Shown here: positions 18,102-26,830 of the stretch, piece by piece
Position numbering within the stretch: position 1 is the stretch's first letter
Layout: the number at the start of each line of letters is the position of its first letter
NCBI GenBank assembly: GCA_021801385.1
Contig: JAJYYC010000005.1
Location: 1-35,962 of the forward strand
Reading direction: 5' to 3'
DNA: 35,962 bases
DNA from: Microcaldota archaeon
Lineage (GTDB): Archaea; Micrarchaeota; Micrarchaeia; Micrarchaeales; Micrarchaeaceae
Notes under the pieces: model-generated
Told to the model about the DNA's origin: nothing
The model's input: the letters and a program-made list of their open reading frames with translations, nothing else
Database searches by the model: none
Made by a program: the position numbers and the translations under genes

Positions 18102-18482
18102 TCATTTTCGCGCAACAAAGCGCTTCAGTATGCCGTCGCGCGACATCTTGAACACCATAACTCCTCTGATGCTGCGTGCGAGCCTTGTGTCGTTTGTCAC
18201 GACCGCAATTTCCGGGTGAAGCCGTGCCTCGCGCGCAATCCAGGAGTCAGGGTAGTCAGATATGTTTGATATCTTAACCTTTTTAGCACTTATCTCGCTC
18301 AGCGCAGCGCTTGCAGCCAAGCCTTTTTTGCTGCGCCTATCTGATATTCTGTTTAGCTCGTTTATTATACCTTTCGAGACCTCTGGTTCATAACCTGCAA
18401 GCCCATCGTAGATCGACTCAAAAACGCTCTTCTTGTTCTCAAACCCGAACAGTATCGAGCTGGTATCGACCAGTATGCGCAA
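18102..18482 (-). CDS. PIN-domain protein (Fcf1-like)
   Basis: 126 aa; 'RILVDTSSILFGFENKKS...EPEVSKGIINELNRI...AVVTNDTRLARSIRGVMVFKMSRDG'; sits with rpoE1/spt4. Confidence 0.8.
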   Translation of the reverse strand: MRILVDTSSILFGFENKKSVFESIYDGLAGYEPEVSKGIINELNRISDRRSKKGLAASAALSEISAKKVKISNISDYPDSWIAREARLHPEIAVVTNDTRLARSIRGVMVFKMSRDGILKRFVARK

Positions 18483-18899
18483 TCAATCGCCGTTTCTCAT
18501 CTCATTGCGGATGCGCTTCATATTAGCTTTTATGTAATCTTTGAGCACAACAGCGTTGTTGTGCTGCCTGTCGCTCGTCGCATACATCAATGTGACTGTT
18601 CCATGCGCACCTATTATGTCCACTAGCTTTCTGACAGCTTTGTTGGTCTTGAGCTCTTTCGTATATCTCAACACAAACCCCTTCCAGTGGTTAGGCTCAT
18701 GTCCCCACCATTTCCTCAATTCGTCGCTAGGGCCGATCTCCTTGAGCCATATCTCAACGTTTGGTGTGGTCTTCCTCACCCCTCTGGGCCATAGTCTGTC
18801 GACGAGCACTGCGGTTCCATCGGAAATGTCATATCTGTCGTAGATCCTTTTGATCTTTATCAGCAAAACACCGGACATAAGAATATTCAACAAGCGCAT
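18483..18899 (-). CDS. DUF488 family protein
   Basis: 'IKIKRIYDRYDISDGTAVLVDRLWPRGVRKTTPNVEIWLKEIGPSDELRKWWGHEPNHWKGFVLRYTKEL...GTVTLMYATSDRQHNNAVVLKDYI'; the true start may be internal (18878). Confidence 0.88.
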   Translation of the reverse strand: MRLLNILMSGVLLIKIKRIYDRYDISDGTAVLVDRLWPRGVRKTTPNVEIWLKEIGPSDELRKWWGHEPNHWKGFVLRYTKELKTNKAVRKLVDIIGAHGTVTLMYATSDRQHNNAVVLKDYIKANMKRIRNEMRNGD

Positions 18900-19169
18900 T
18901 TAAGCCTTTGGGTATGGCTGGCGTTCATGCCGTACAAATTAATGTTTTTCAGATTATGCCGTGCAGCTTTAATTGATAATCGTTGGAAAAGACCGCATAA
19001 GTGAGTCATACAAAAAACCTGGAAGACGAATCCGTTAAGGGCATTTTGATAAAATTTGTCAATAAATGGCAATAATATGGCGCCAAAAACATCATTGCTG
19101 GCACATCAGCGCATGAAGTAAAGTATCGCCGAATATAGAAAGTATTAAAAAACAATATAGGACATAATT

Positions 19170-19198
19170 AGTTAACACGACTGTTGTTGGTGTTAACT
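19170..19198 (+). promoter_or_regulatory. Perfect 9-bp inverted repeat abutting the sepF start codon
   Basis: AGTTAACAC (19170-19178) / 11-nt spacer / GTGTTAACT (19190-19198), followed directly by ATG at 19199. Confidence 0.65.
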
Positions 19199-19579
19199 AT
19201 GAGCATTTTTGAAAAGATAGGCAAAAGCATGGGTGTGCCGTCGAAGGAGATGGACGTTGAAGAATATATGAATGCGGCTGAGATAAGCGATGTCGATGTC
19301 ATGCATGAGCCTGCTGACCACTATATAAAACCAATAGCGCTGCAGCAGCAGACTGACGTAGAGCTCATAAAGAAGGAGCTCTCATCGCATAACATCGTGC
19401 TGCTCAACATATCTGAGATGGCAAAGCGCCCGAACACATTGAAGGGCATAATAGACGAGCTTAAGGTCTATTCAGACAGGCAGGGTGGAGACATAGCAAG
19501 GATAGATGAAGACAAGGTCCTCATAACCCCTGCAAAGATAAAGATCATAAAGACAAAGAAGCCAGCACAGAAGAAGTGA
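19199..19579 (+). CDS. sepF: SepF-like cell division protein
   Basis: 'MSIFEKIGKSMGVPSKEMDVEEYM...YIKPIALQQQTDVELIKKELSSHNIVLLNISEMAKRPNTLKGIIDELKVYSDRQGGDIARIDEDKVLITPAKIKI'; the tracked start at 19184 (TTG) is less likely than ATG 19199. Confidence 0.88.
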   Translation: MSIFEKIGKSMGVPSKEMDVEEYMNAAEISDVDVMHEPADHYIKPIALQQQTDVELIKKELSSHNIVLLNISEMAKRPNTLKGIIDELKVYSDRQGGDIARIDEDKVLITPAKIKIIKTKKPAQKK

Positions 19580-19584
19580 TGGCT

Positions 19585-20298
19585 CTATTCTTTTCCTTTT
19601 CTCATTTTTTTATTTGTACCTGACTTGGCGGAGAATGCCGCCATAAGCGCATTGACCTCTTCCACAGTCGGGGCAGATCTTTTCAATACCTTAGAGAATG
19701 CCGACAATACGGTGCGTTTGTCCCTCACGTATCCGTCACGTTTTATCCTTTCGCTGAAAAGTCGTTCAAGCGCATTTATCCTGTCCTTACCTGCAAGATA
19801 TTTCGAGAAGTTGTACTTCTGGCTTGTCAGCTCATAGAGCATAACCGCAACCGCATGCGATATGTTCAGCACAGGATAACGTTCGTCCGCGGCTATGAAC
19901 AGTACAGCATCGCACGATGCCATCTCCTCCCTGTTTAGCCCGCTGTCGTCCCTGCCTATTACCAGAGTCAGATTAGGGTTGCGCAATCGCATGTTTCTTA
20001 ACGCGTCAAGCGGTATTACTTTATGGAATACCGAATCCGACTTGCGCCATACGCCTGTAGTTCCTAGCATCAATCCCGATGCCGCTCTCTCAAGGCTCTT
20101 CACGACCTTCGCACCCTCAAGTACGTCCCTTCCGTGTTTTGCGTACTGGATCGCCTTCTTGCCCTTGACATCGCATCTCGGATTTACAATATAAAGGTCA
20201 TCAACTCCGAAGTTCTTCATCACCCTGCACACATAACCGAGGTTTAACTGGTACTTTGGTTCGACAAGCACCACCCTGATCTTTAGCGCCTGTTTCAT
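19585..20298 (-). CDS. SpoU-family (TrmJ-like) RNA methyltransferase
   Basis: 237 aa; 'IRVVLVEPKYQLNLGYVCRVMKNFGVDDLYIVNPR...LVIGRDDSGLNREEMASCDAVLFIAADERYPVLNISHAVAVMLYEL'. Confidence 0.9.
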   Translation of the reverse strand: MKQALKIRVVLVEPKYQLNLGYVCRVMKNFGVDDLYIVNPRCDVKGKKAIQYAKHGRDVLEGAKVVKSLERAASGLMLGTTGVWRKSDSVFHKVIPLDALRNMRLRNPNLTLVIGRDDSGLNREEMASCDAVLFIAADERYPVLNISHAVAVMLYELTSQKYNFSKYLAGKDRINALERLFSERIKRDGYVRDKRTVLSAFSKVLKRSAPTVEEVNALMAAFSAKSGTNKKMRKGKE

Positions 20299-20993
20299 AA
20301 TATATGCACCATCGCTATCATGCCGCTGCCAACTAGTGCTAACACCGTGGTGCTGTTTACGAGCATGTGGGTCACGAGTGAGGGATAGAGTGACTTGGTC
20401 CTCTTAAATGCATATCCTGCGACAAGCCCGAACCAGAGCGCCATGAAGAACTCCAGATAAGATGCGTAGCCACTGTGCAGCGCAGCGAATATGAGCGCAC
20501 TTATTACGATTCCGACCCTTGGCACCATAAACCCTCTAAAGAGTATCTCCTCGTTCAGCGGAGCCAGTATCATGGTGAACGGAAGGAGCCAGAGCGGAAA
20601 TATGCCAAGCACAGATGCGGCGTTGCTGTTTATGCTTGTGTGGGTGAGTTGGGTTATCTCGCTTATCGCGACTGTTATTATCAAGTAAGAGATGAATATC
20701 AGTATTCCATATCCTATGTTCTTGAGCGTGAGCCTGTCTCTAGACAATCCGAGCTCGCCGGTCAGATTTTCCGGTTTTATGCGTTTATGGAGCATCCATG
20801 ATATCGCAACAGTACCTAGGAAGAATGAGAGAGAAACCGTCGAAACAAGGTTAGCTGTGTTTAGCGATATTGGGTACCCGAGCGCATAGAGCAACGGCAC
20901 GGCGATAGTGATGAGCAAAGCGAATATTGTCACGGAGTAGAATACCATCTTTATGGCATTCGTCCTTTTCGACTTTTTCGCCTTTCGCATCAT
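20295..20993 (-). CDS. CPBP/CAAX-family intramembrane metalloprotease
   Basis: 'MILAPLNEEILFRGFMVPRVGIVISALIFAALH' with several TMs. Start reset to ATG 20993: the longer tracked N-terminus overlaps the S27ae gene out of frame. Confidence 0.85.
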   Translation of the reverse strand: MMRKAKKSKRTNAIKMVFYSVTIFALLITIAVPLLYALGYPISLNTANLVSTVSLSFFLGTVAISWMLHKRIKPENLTGELGLSRDRLTLKNIGYGILIFISYLIITVAISEITQLTHTSINSNAASVLGIFPLWLLPFTMILAPLNEEILFRGFMVPRVGIVISALIFAALHSGYASYLEFFMALWFGLVAGYAFKRTKSLYPSLVTHMLVNSTTVLALVGSGMIAMVHIL

Positions 20994-20997
20994 ATCA

Positions 20998-21141
20998 TTA
21001 TTTTTTATCGTGCTTTGAGAATTCGGTATATCCGCACTTGCCGCATGATGTCCTGTCCTTGTGCTCGCCCATCCTGGCGTGGCACTTCGGACAGAGCTTT
21101 CCCGGCTTGTACTGCTTGAACTCCCTCTTTTTATCAGCCAT
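20998..21141 (-). CDS. rps27ae: 30S ribosomal protein S27ae
   Basis: Manual translation, not in the ORF track: [47 protein letters not shown]. Confidence 0.93.
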   Translation of the reverse strand: MADKKREFKQYKPGKLCPKCHARMGEHKDRTSCGKCGYTEFSKHDKK

Positions 21142-21149
21142 AATATCAC

Positions 21150-21479
21150 TCACTTAGATCCTGTTGCCTTCGTCGGCGCCGCCTTCTTGGTCTTCGCCTT
21201 CTTTTCTAATATGCCTGCACGTGTGAGTACCGGCCTGCTCTCGAAGCGCTTCATATGTTCGGCGCTCTCGTACGCATGCATCACTCCAGTCTGGCGGAGC
21301 GATCCGTATGCCTGGTCTATTCTGGATATCACAGCGGTGTCTGGGCTGAGGCCCTCGAGCTTGCATAACTCTGTCTTAACGCTATCAGCCTTGACTGCCG
21401 GCTCTCCTATTATCGCAAACGCGACCTCCTTACGGTGCATGAGCTTGTTTTCCACTTTTGAAATCACTTTTATTTCCAT
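21150..21479 (-). CDS. rps24e: 30S ribosomal protein S24e
   Basis: 109 aa; '[44 protein letters not shown]...[17 protein letters not shown]'. Confidence 0.92.
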   Translation of the reverse strand: MEIKVISKVENKLMHRKEVAFAIIGEPAVKADSVKTELCKLEGLSPDTAVISRIDQAYGSLRQTGVMHAYESAEHMKRFESRPVLTRAGILEKKAKTKKAAPTKATGSK

Positions 21480-21487
21480 AATATCGC

Positions 21488-21883
21488 CTATACGCGCATG
21501 AGCGCCTTCCTGCCCATCGCCTCCATGACCTCGACTTCAGCGCCTGCGACAAGCTTGCCGCGCATCTCTTCAGGCACCTGCATGTCATAGACCTCAAATG
21601 TCTCAGAATCCATAAGCTGTGCGGAGGTCTCCGATACCGAGACCACCTGCGCCTTGCGCTTGTTTATCACCGGCACGTCTACGTCTCCGCTGCTAGGCTT
21701 TAACAGCACCTTCTTCTGTCCGTCGAATATCCCTATGCCTGTCACGCGCATCTTCGCAGAACCGTGCTTACCTGGTGCGCTGGTATCTATGTTGACTATC
21801 TTGCATGGCACGCCGTCTATCAGGACGAACCTCCCTACCTTTATCTCTTTCATCGATGAGTGTTGTATCTCGTCTTCCGCCAT
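21488..21883 (-). CDS. eif5A: Translation initiation factor 5A
   Basis: 131 aa; 'GRFVLIDGVPCKIVNIDTSAPGKHGSAKMRVTGIGIFDGQKK', with the modifiable Lys loop SAPGKHG. Confidence 0.95.
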   Translation of the reverse strand: MAEDEIQHSSMKEIKVGRFVLIDGVPCKIVNIDTSAPGKHGSAKMRVTGIGIFDGQKKVLLKPSSGDVDVPVINKRKAQVVSVSETSAQLMDSETFEVYDMQVPEEMRGKLVAGAEVEVMEAMGRKALMRV

Positions 21884-21953
21884 ATAAATGCCTCTAAGTA
21901 TGTAATACTTAAACCTATTTGTCGCTCGGTTATATATACACTACGCACAGCGA

Positions 21954-22991
21954 TCAGATCAGGTCGGAGATCATCTCATCGGTTGAGCCGGACGATCTCT
22001 CCGCAGAGCGCTCCTGGTTTCTCTCCAGAAGCAGCTTCGGGTTCATCCCGGCAACGATCGACATGACCTTTATCGTGTTGCTCGCATCTCCATCGAGCCT
22101 TGCCCCAAATATCACGTTCGCGTCTTCAGCCATGTTCTCCGTGACGCCCTGGCCTATCTTTGTCGCCTCCTCTATTGTCAGACCCTCACCTCCAGATACG
22201 TGCACCAGTGCGCGCTTGGCGCCTGTGATATCAATGTCGAGCAATGGATGTGAGACCGTGTTCCTTATCGCCTGATCAACTTTGTCAGGGCCAGATCCAC
22301 TGCCCACGTTTATGACCGCTGCTCCGCCGCCGCCAAGCACCGACCTTACATCGGCATAATCTAGATTTATGAGGCTTGGCATCATGATCGTGTCTGATAT
22401 TCCTTTAACCGCATTGCATGCTATACTGTCCACGAGCTCAAACGCTTTGTCCATTGGAAGGTTCGGCGCATACCTGAGCACCTTGTCATTCTCTATCACT
22501 ATTGTCGTGTCTGCTGACTTTGTGAGTTCGCTGATGCCCCAGTTCGCCTTCTGCTTCCTGCTTCTTTCGAGAGAGAACGGATATGTAACGAATGCGACCA
22601 CTAACGCACCCTCCTCTTTCGCTATGTCAGATATTATCTTCGCGGATCCGCCGCCTGTGCCGCCGCCCATTCCCGCCCCGATGAACACCATGTTGTATCC
22701 TCTGACAGCTTCGCGGATCTCCTCTCTGCTTGAGTCTGCGGCTTTTGCACCGATCTCTGGGAAACCACCTGCGCCGAGACCCTTGGTCAGCTCCTTTCCG
22801 ATGAGCAGCTTCTTGTGGGCCTTAATCATGTTAAGATGTTTCACGTCAGTATTCATCGCGATTGTCGTGGCACTCTTTATGCCCATATTATAAAGCCTGT
22901 TGACAAGGTTGCTTCCCTGCCCGCCCGCTCCGACTACTGCGATCTTAGCCACAAATTCGTCCCATTGGTCCATAAACACCACACTTCGCAT
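21954..22991 (-). CDS. ftsZ: Cell division protein FtsZ (paralog B)
   Basis: 345 aa; 'IGAGMGGGTGGGSAKIISDIAKEEG', 'SLINLDYADVRSVLGGGGAAVINVGSGSG'; start possibly at internal ATG (MDQWDEF). Confidence 0.95.
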   Translation of the reverse strand: MRSVVFMDQWDEFVAKIAVVGAGGQGSNLVNRLYNMGIKSATTIAMNTDVKHLNMIKAHKKLLIGKELTKGLGAGGFPEIGAKAADSSREEIREAVRGYNMVFIGAGMGGGTGGGSAKIISDIAKEEGALVVAFVTYPFSLERSRKQKANWGISELTKSADTTIVIENDKVLRYAPNLPMDKAFELVDSIACNAVKGISDTIMMPSLINLDYADVRSVLGGGGAAVINVGSGSGPDKVDQAIRNTVSHPLLDIDITGAKRALVHVSGGEGLTIEEATKIGQGVTENMAEDANVIFGARLDGDASNTIKVMSIVAGMNPKLLLERNQERSAERSSGSTDEMISDLI

Positions 22992-23049
22992 AAATATGAA
23001 GGGAAAAGAATAAAAAGGAAAAGGTAAAGGAAAAGAAATGATGGTAGGA

Positions 23050-24120
23050 TTAACCTACCATCTCAAGGCCATCATATGATGTCTTCTTCTTGTCTTCAAG
23101 GTGGCTTACGATGCTTGCTCCCTTTACTCCTGTGACTATCGCTACGATCTCAAGCTGGTCGTCATAGCCCGGTACGAGCCTTGCGCCCCACTTGATGTTG
23201 GCGTTGAAGTCCATCTTCTCAGAGATGATCTCTCCTGCCTTTATCGCGTCGCCTATCGTCATCGATGCCCCGCCTGATATGTGTATCAGAGCGCCAGATG
23301 CGCCTTCGAAGTCCACGTCAAGCAGACGGTTCTTCAGCACGGATTCTGATGCGACATCGACTTTGTTTGTGCCACGGCCGAGACCAACCGCTATGAAGCC
23401 CACATCGCCTCCGCCCATGATGCTGCGCACGTCAGCAAAGTCTATGTTTATGAGGCTTGGTTGTGTTATCGTCCATACGAGCCCGCCTATCGCCTTTGCA
23501 AGAACATCGTCAGCTAATGCGAACGCCTCGTTCATCGGAAGGTTTGGAGCTATCTTTACGAGCCTGTTGTTGTCCAGTATGATGACGCTGTCAGCATACT
23601 TCCTGAGCTTCTGGATCGCTTCCTCTGCCTTGACCTTCCTTACGCGCTCAAGGTCGAATGGATATGTTACCATCGCAACGACTATTGCGCCCTGCTCCTT
23701 CGCTATCTGTGCAGCCACGTATGCGGAACCGCTTCCGGTTCCACCTCCCATTCCTGCTGTTATAAACACAAGGTGTGCGCCTGAGAATACCTGCTCGAGA
23801 AGGTTCCTGTCGACTTCAGCCGCCTTTGCGCCAACTTCTGGATTTCCACCTGCGCCGAGACCCTTTGTCAGGCTCCTCCCTATGAGTACCTTCTTTATTC
23901 GGTCGTCAATTATCTTGAAGTGCTGTGCATCCGTGTTCACCGCCACAAAGTCTGTGCCCTTGACACCAACTTTCTGTAAACGGTTCACTATATTGCAACC
24001 CGCTCCGCCGAAACCCGCTGTGACTATCTTTATCTGCGTGGAGCTGAAGAGCTCCTCATCTGACTGCTGTTTCTGCCCGAAGACATCGTTCACCATGTCG
24101 TTCATCTGATCGCCGCTCAT
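23050..24120 (-). CDS. ftsZ: Cell division protein FtsZ (paralog A)
   Basis: 356 aa; 'ITAGMGGGTGSGSAYVAAQIAKEQGAIVVAMVTYPF', 'SLINIDFADVRSIMGGGDVGFIAVGLGRG'. Confidence 0.96.
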   Translation of the reverse strand: MSGDQMNDMVNDVFGQKQQSDEELFSSTQIKIVTAGFGGAGCNIVNRLQKVGVKGTDFVAVNTDAQHFKIIDDRIKKVLIGRSLTKGLGAGGNPEVGAKAAEVDRNLLEQVFSGAHLVFITAGMGGGTGSGSAYVAAQIAKEQGAIVVAMVTYPFDLERVRKVKAEEAIQKLRKYADSVIILDNNRLVKIAPNLPMNEAFALADDVLAKAIGGLVWTITQPSLINIDFADVRSIMGGGDVGFIAVGLGRGTNKVDVASESVLKNRLLDVDFEGASGALIHISGGASMTIGDAIKAGEIISEKMDFNANIKWGARLVPGYDDQLEIVAIVTGVKGASIVSHLEDKKKTSYDGLEMVG

Positions 24121-24184
24121 TCATACCATGTAACCTTTAAAAACCTTGTGTTTTTCTCGGGATAGAGGCATTACGCAATACCTG

Positions 24185-24210
24185 AGTAAATAAATATTTA
24201 CTTAAGTAAA
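24185..24210. promoter_or_regulatory. Overlapping inverted half-sites upstream of ftsZ
   Basis: AGTAAA(24185-24190)-TTTACT(24197-24202)-AGTAAA(24205-24210); includes the perfect 14-nt palindrome TTTACTTAAGTAAA (24197-24210), ~77 bp 5' of the ftsZ ATG at 24120. Confidence 0.5.
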
Positions 24211-24256
24211 ATCATCAATAACGGGGTAAATCAAAGAAAGCAATATAAAATGGGGT

Positions 24257-24910
24257 TTAGACCGCTATCGCATTGTTTGTCGAGGAGAAAACCTCAATCA
24301 GTTTGTCTCCCGCCTGATTCATGATTGCATATTCTGAAGCCGCAGATGCGGGCGAACTGTACTTGACGACCCACACCGCACTCATGTTGGCTCCGTTCGG
24401 CGTTTCGTTGGCGGGCAGATTCTGGTAGAACCGGGCGTATACGTATGTGTTGTTGTATCCGTAGTCGGAGACGTAGCTATCGATCGTCGAGTTATGGATC
24501 GTATACGAGCGGACGATCGCTATCTCGGGAGTGCTAATGACATATGTTGGGGCATCGGATATGCCATATATCGTGCAGTTCTGAGTGTAAAGATTGTCTA
24601 TCGAAGGCACAAGGCCTGTGGCAGGGTAGTCGAAGCCCTCTATCTGCAGGGTCGGGCATGCCCTGGTGACGTTGTATGCCACGCTATATATGATGTTCCA
24701 GCTATTGTTTTCTGCGGTGGAGTTGGACGCACTAATGAGCGTTATGTTTGCGGCAGGGTTTCCTGCACGGATGTCGCTGCCGACTATCTGGATCGCCTGC
24801 GATTCCGTTAGCGGAGCGGGTTTGATGCTATCTCCATATAAGAATACCAGACCTGCTATTACGACCACGATTATTATCGCGAGTATTGCAACTCTCTCTA
24901 AAAGTTCCAT
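24257..24910 (-). CDS. Membrane-anchored extracellular protein, unknown function
   Basis: 217 aa; N-terminal TM 'VAILAIIIVVVIAGLVFLYG' with an extracellular-type, Asn/Ser/Tyr-rich region. Confidence 0.65.
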   Translation of the reverse strand: MELLERVAILAIIIVVVIAGLVFLYGDSIKPAPLTESQAIQIVGSDIRAGNPAANITLISASNSTAENNSWNIIYSVAYNVTRACPTLQIEGFDYPATGLVPSIDNLYTQNCTIYGISDAPTYVISTPEIAIVRSYTIHNSTIDSYVSDYGYNNTYVYARFYQNLPANETPNGANMSAVWVVKYSSPASAASEYAIMNQAGDKLIEVFSSTNNAIAV

Positions 24911-24950
24911 GTACTGACCTTACATACCTATCGTTCAACAACTATTAAGA

Positions 24951-25847
24951 TTATTCTGTTGACTGCTCAAGGAAGAGTATCAGCGCCTTCTCGATTATGA
25001 GCTTGTTGGCTGCCTGCTTCCATACGATGCTCTGATCTCCGTCTATGACATCGCCAGTTATCTCTTCGCCTCTATGTGCGGGCAACGGGTGCATGACCCT
25101 TGCTGATGACGGTGCGAATCTGAGCGCGCCCGCGTTAAGCTGGTAATTATGCAGGTTTCTGAGCCGGACCTCGCGTTCTGCATCGTCACCCATGCTCACA
25201 AACGTGTCTGTGTATATTATATCGGCATCATGCAGTCCCTCCTCAAGTGAATCTGTGATGCTGATGCGGCTGTTGTAACTCAGCGCCTTGGCATAAGATT
25301 CCGGCTCCGGCTTAAATGTGGCGGGCCCGACAAGCGAAACGTTCGCGCCCAGTTTTGTAGCTGTTATCATGAGCGAATTGCAGGTGTTTTGGGATATGTC
25401 CCCGACAAAAGCGATGCGCAGGCCGTCTATTCTGCCCTTCTCCTTTATGATCGTGTATACGTCCGCGAGCGCCTGAGTGGGGTGCTCCAGTTTGGTGAGC
25501 GCGTTTATCACCGGGACTCTTGAACTGTGCGCTATCTCGAGCAGGTCTGAATGCTCAACTGTGCGTACCGCTATCATATCGCAATACATGCTGAGCATGC
25601 GCGCGGTGTCGGACAACGCCTCCCCGCGCGAGACCTGCGTGCTCTTAGAATCTATATATATTGGTGTGCCGCCGAGCTGCGCGACAGCGGCCTCGAACGA
25701 AACGCGCGTGCGCGTGGAAGGCTCTGTGAAATATAGGCCGACCGTGCTGTTTTCAGAGAGCGCAAGCCGTTCCTTGTTGCTGTCAAGTCGTTCGGCTAGG
25801 CCAAATACCTTATATATCTCATCTTTGGACAGGTCGTCGGATCCCAA
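24951..25847 (-). CDS. Ornithine/aspartate carbamoyltransferase superfamily, ornithine-type most likely
   Basis: 'FTEPSTRTRVSFEAAVAQLGG', 'LEHPTQALADVYTI', 'IAFVGDISQNTCNSLMI', 'YTDTFVSMGDDAE', 'MHPLPAHRGEEITGDVIDG'; start uncertain (TTG 25847 or CTG upstream). Confidence 0.88.
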   Translation of the reverse strand: MGSDDLSKDEIYKVFGLAERLDSNKERLALSENSTVGLYFTEPSTRTRVSFEAAVAQLGGTPIYIDSKSTQVSRGEALSDTARMLSMYCDMIAVRTVEHSDLLEIAHSSRVPVINALTKLEHPTQALADVYTIIKEKGRIDGLRIAFVGDISQNTCNSLMITATKLGANVSLVGPATFKPEPESYAKALSYNSRISITDSLEEGLHDADIIYTDTFVSMGDDAEREVRLRNLHNYQLNAGALRFAPSSARVMHPLPAHRGEEITGDVIDGDQSIVWKQAANKLIIEKALILFLEQSTE

Positions 25848-25856
25848 AAAGTTCAG

Positions 25857-26192
25857 TCAACCACCGAATATCATTCCGAATCCGCTGTTGGCGCGCTCTT
25901 TCTCGTCGTTGATTATGCCAACGAGCTTTGATTCCTCCTCCGGCTTGGCGCGCTTAACAGTTTTGAACTTTTCGCTGAACATCAAGTCGCAATCCTTAAG
26001 AAATGCGTCTGTTGCGTTGATGTAAAGATATGATGCGTGGTCAGAAAGCCCTATGGATCTGCCGTCGCGCAGGCTGTACTCCTGCCTGTTGAATATAAGA
26101 TTAGAATATTTTTCAGATGCGAGTTTGGCGAGCGCGGTCTTGACCTTTTCATCACGAGCCTTCTCCTCTTCAGGCGTCATGCTTGCGCTCAA
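25857..26192 (-). CDS. Hypothetical protein; coding signal appears to extend upstream to ~26300
   Basis: 111 aa from TTG in the track; the in-frame upstream 36 codons are open (GVWLTERVYVCAQEEVEALKKRIAYDPYTDPNVIPP) but lack ATG/GTG/TTG. Confidence 0.6.
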   Translation of the reverse strand: MSASMTPEEEKARDEKVKTALAKLASEKYSNLIFNRQEYSLRDGRSIGLSDHASYLYINATDAFLKDCDLMFSEKFKTVKRAKPEEESKLVGIINDEKERANSGFGMIFGG

Positions 26193-26299
26193 AGGCGGTA
26201 TTACGTTCGGGTCGGTATAAGGGTCGTAAGCTATTCGTTTCTTTAACGCCTCGACCTCCTCCTGTGCGCATACATAGACCCTTTCGGTCAGCCAAACAC

Positions 26300-26692
26300 C
26301 TAAAGAAGGCGTGCGTTAACCGCACCGTCCCTTCCGGGCCTGTTTATGACTACGGCTTTGCCCGATTCCGTCATTATGATAGCGCCCTTTGTTATTATAT
26401 TCTGCCTTGCGAAGTTACGGTTGTCTCGGGATTCCACAACGCTGGTTATTTTTGCCTTTTTGTAGCCCTCTTTTGTGAGAAGATTCGCGACCGAAGCGCG
26501 TTTGAGCCTCGCGGTGACCTCACCGCCGCGGCGCCGCATCTGGCTGTTTACGTTGGCGTCAGCCAACTTCGTGGCAGAGAAGTAGTTTCCCACCTCGCTG
26601 CGCTTCCTGTCCCTAAACTTAATCTTGCGCTTGCCGTTGCCTCTGCCCTTTGTGCCTGATTTTACATGAAGTTGAACTCCAAACTGGCTCAT
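26300..26692 (-). CDS. rps8e: 30S ribosomal protein S8e
   Basis: From ATG 26692: MSQFGVQLHVKSGTKGRGNGKRKIKFRDRKRSEVGNYFSATKL...IITKGAIIMTESGKAVVINRPGRDGAVNARLL. Confidence 0.93.
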   Translation of the reverse strand: MSQFGVQLHVKSGTKGRGNGKRKIKFRDRKRSEVGNYFSATKLADANVNSQMRRRGGEVTARLKRASVANLLTKEGYKKAKITSVVESRDNRNFARQNIITKGAIIMTESGKAVVINRPGRDGAVNARLL

Positions 26693-26830
26693 GCTATCAC
26701 TTATGATTAATTTGGAAGGAAATCTTATTAACTGTTGTGAGTGCCGCAATAATGAGGCGGTTGAAACCCATATGCCTTAAGCCACAATGTACATAAAATA
26801 AACGGTACTTTAACGGTCTAAGATGATCGC

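Noticed and set aside
20994-21149. N-terminal extension of the CPBP protease in the ORF track
   Set aside because: The 52 extra residues are the S27ae gene read in another frame; ATG at 20993 gives a normal TM start.
22369-22893. 174-aa plus-strand ORF opposite the second ftsZ
   Set aside because: Same antisense-shadow reasoning.
23192-24109. 305-aa plus-strand ORF opposite ftsZ
   Set aside because: Antisense shadow of a strongly recognised FtsZ gene; Pro/Ser/Ala-rich translation without domain character.
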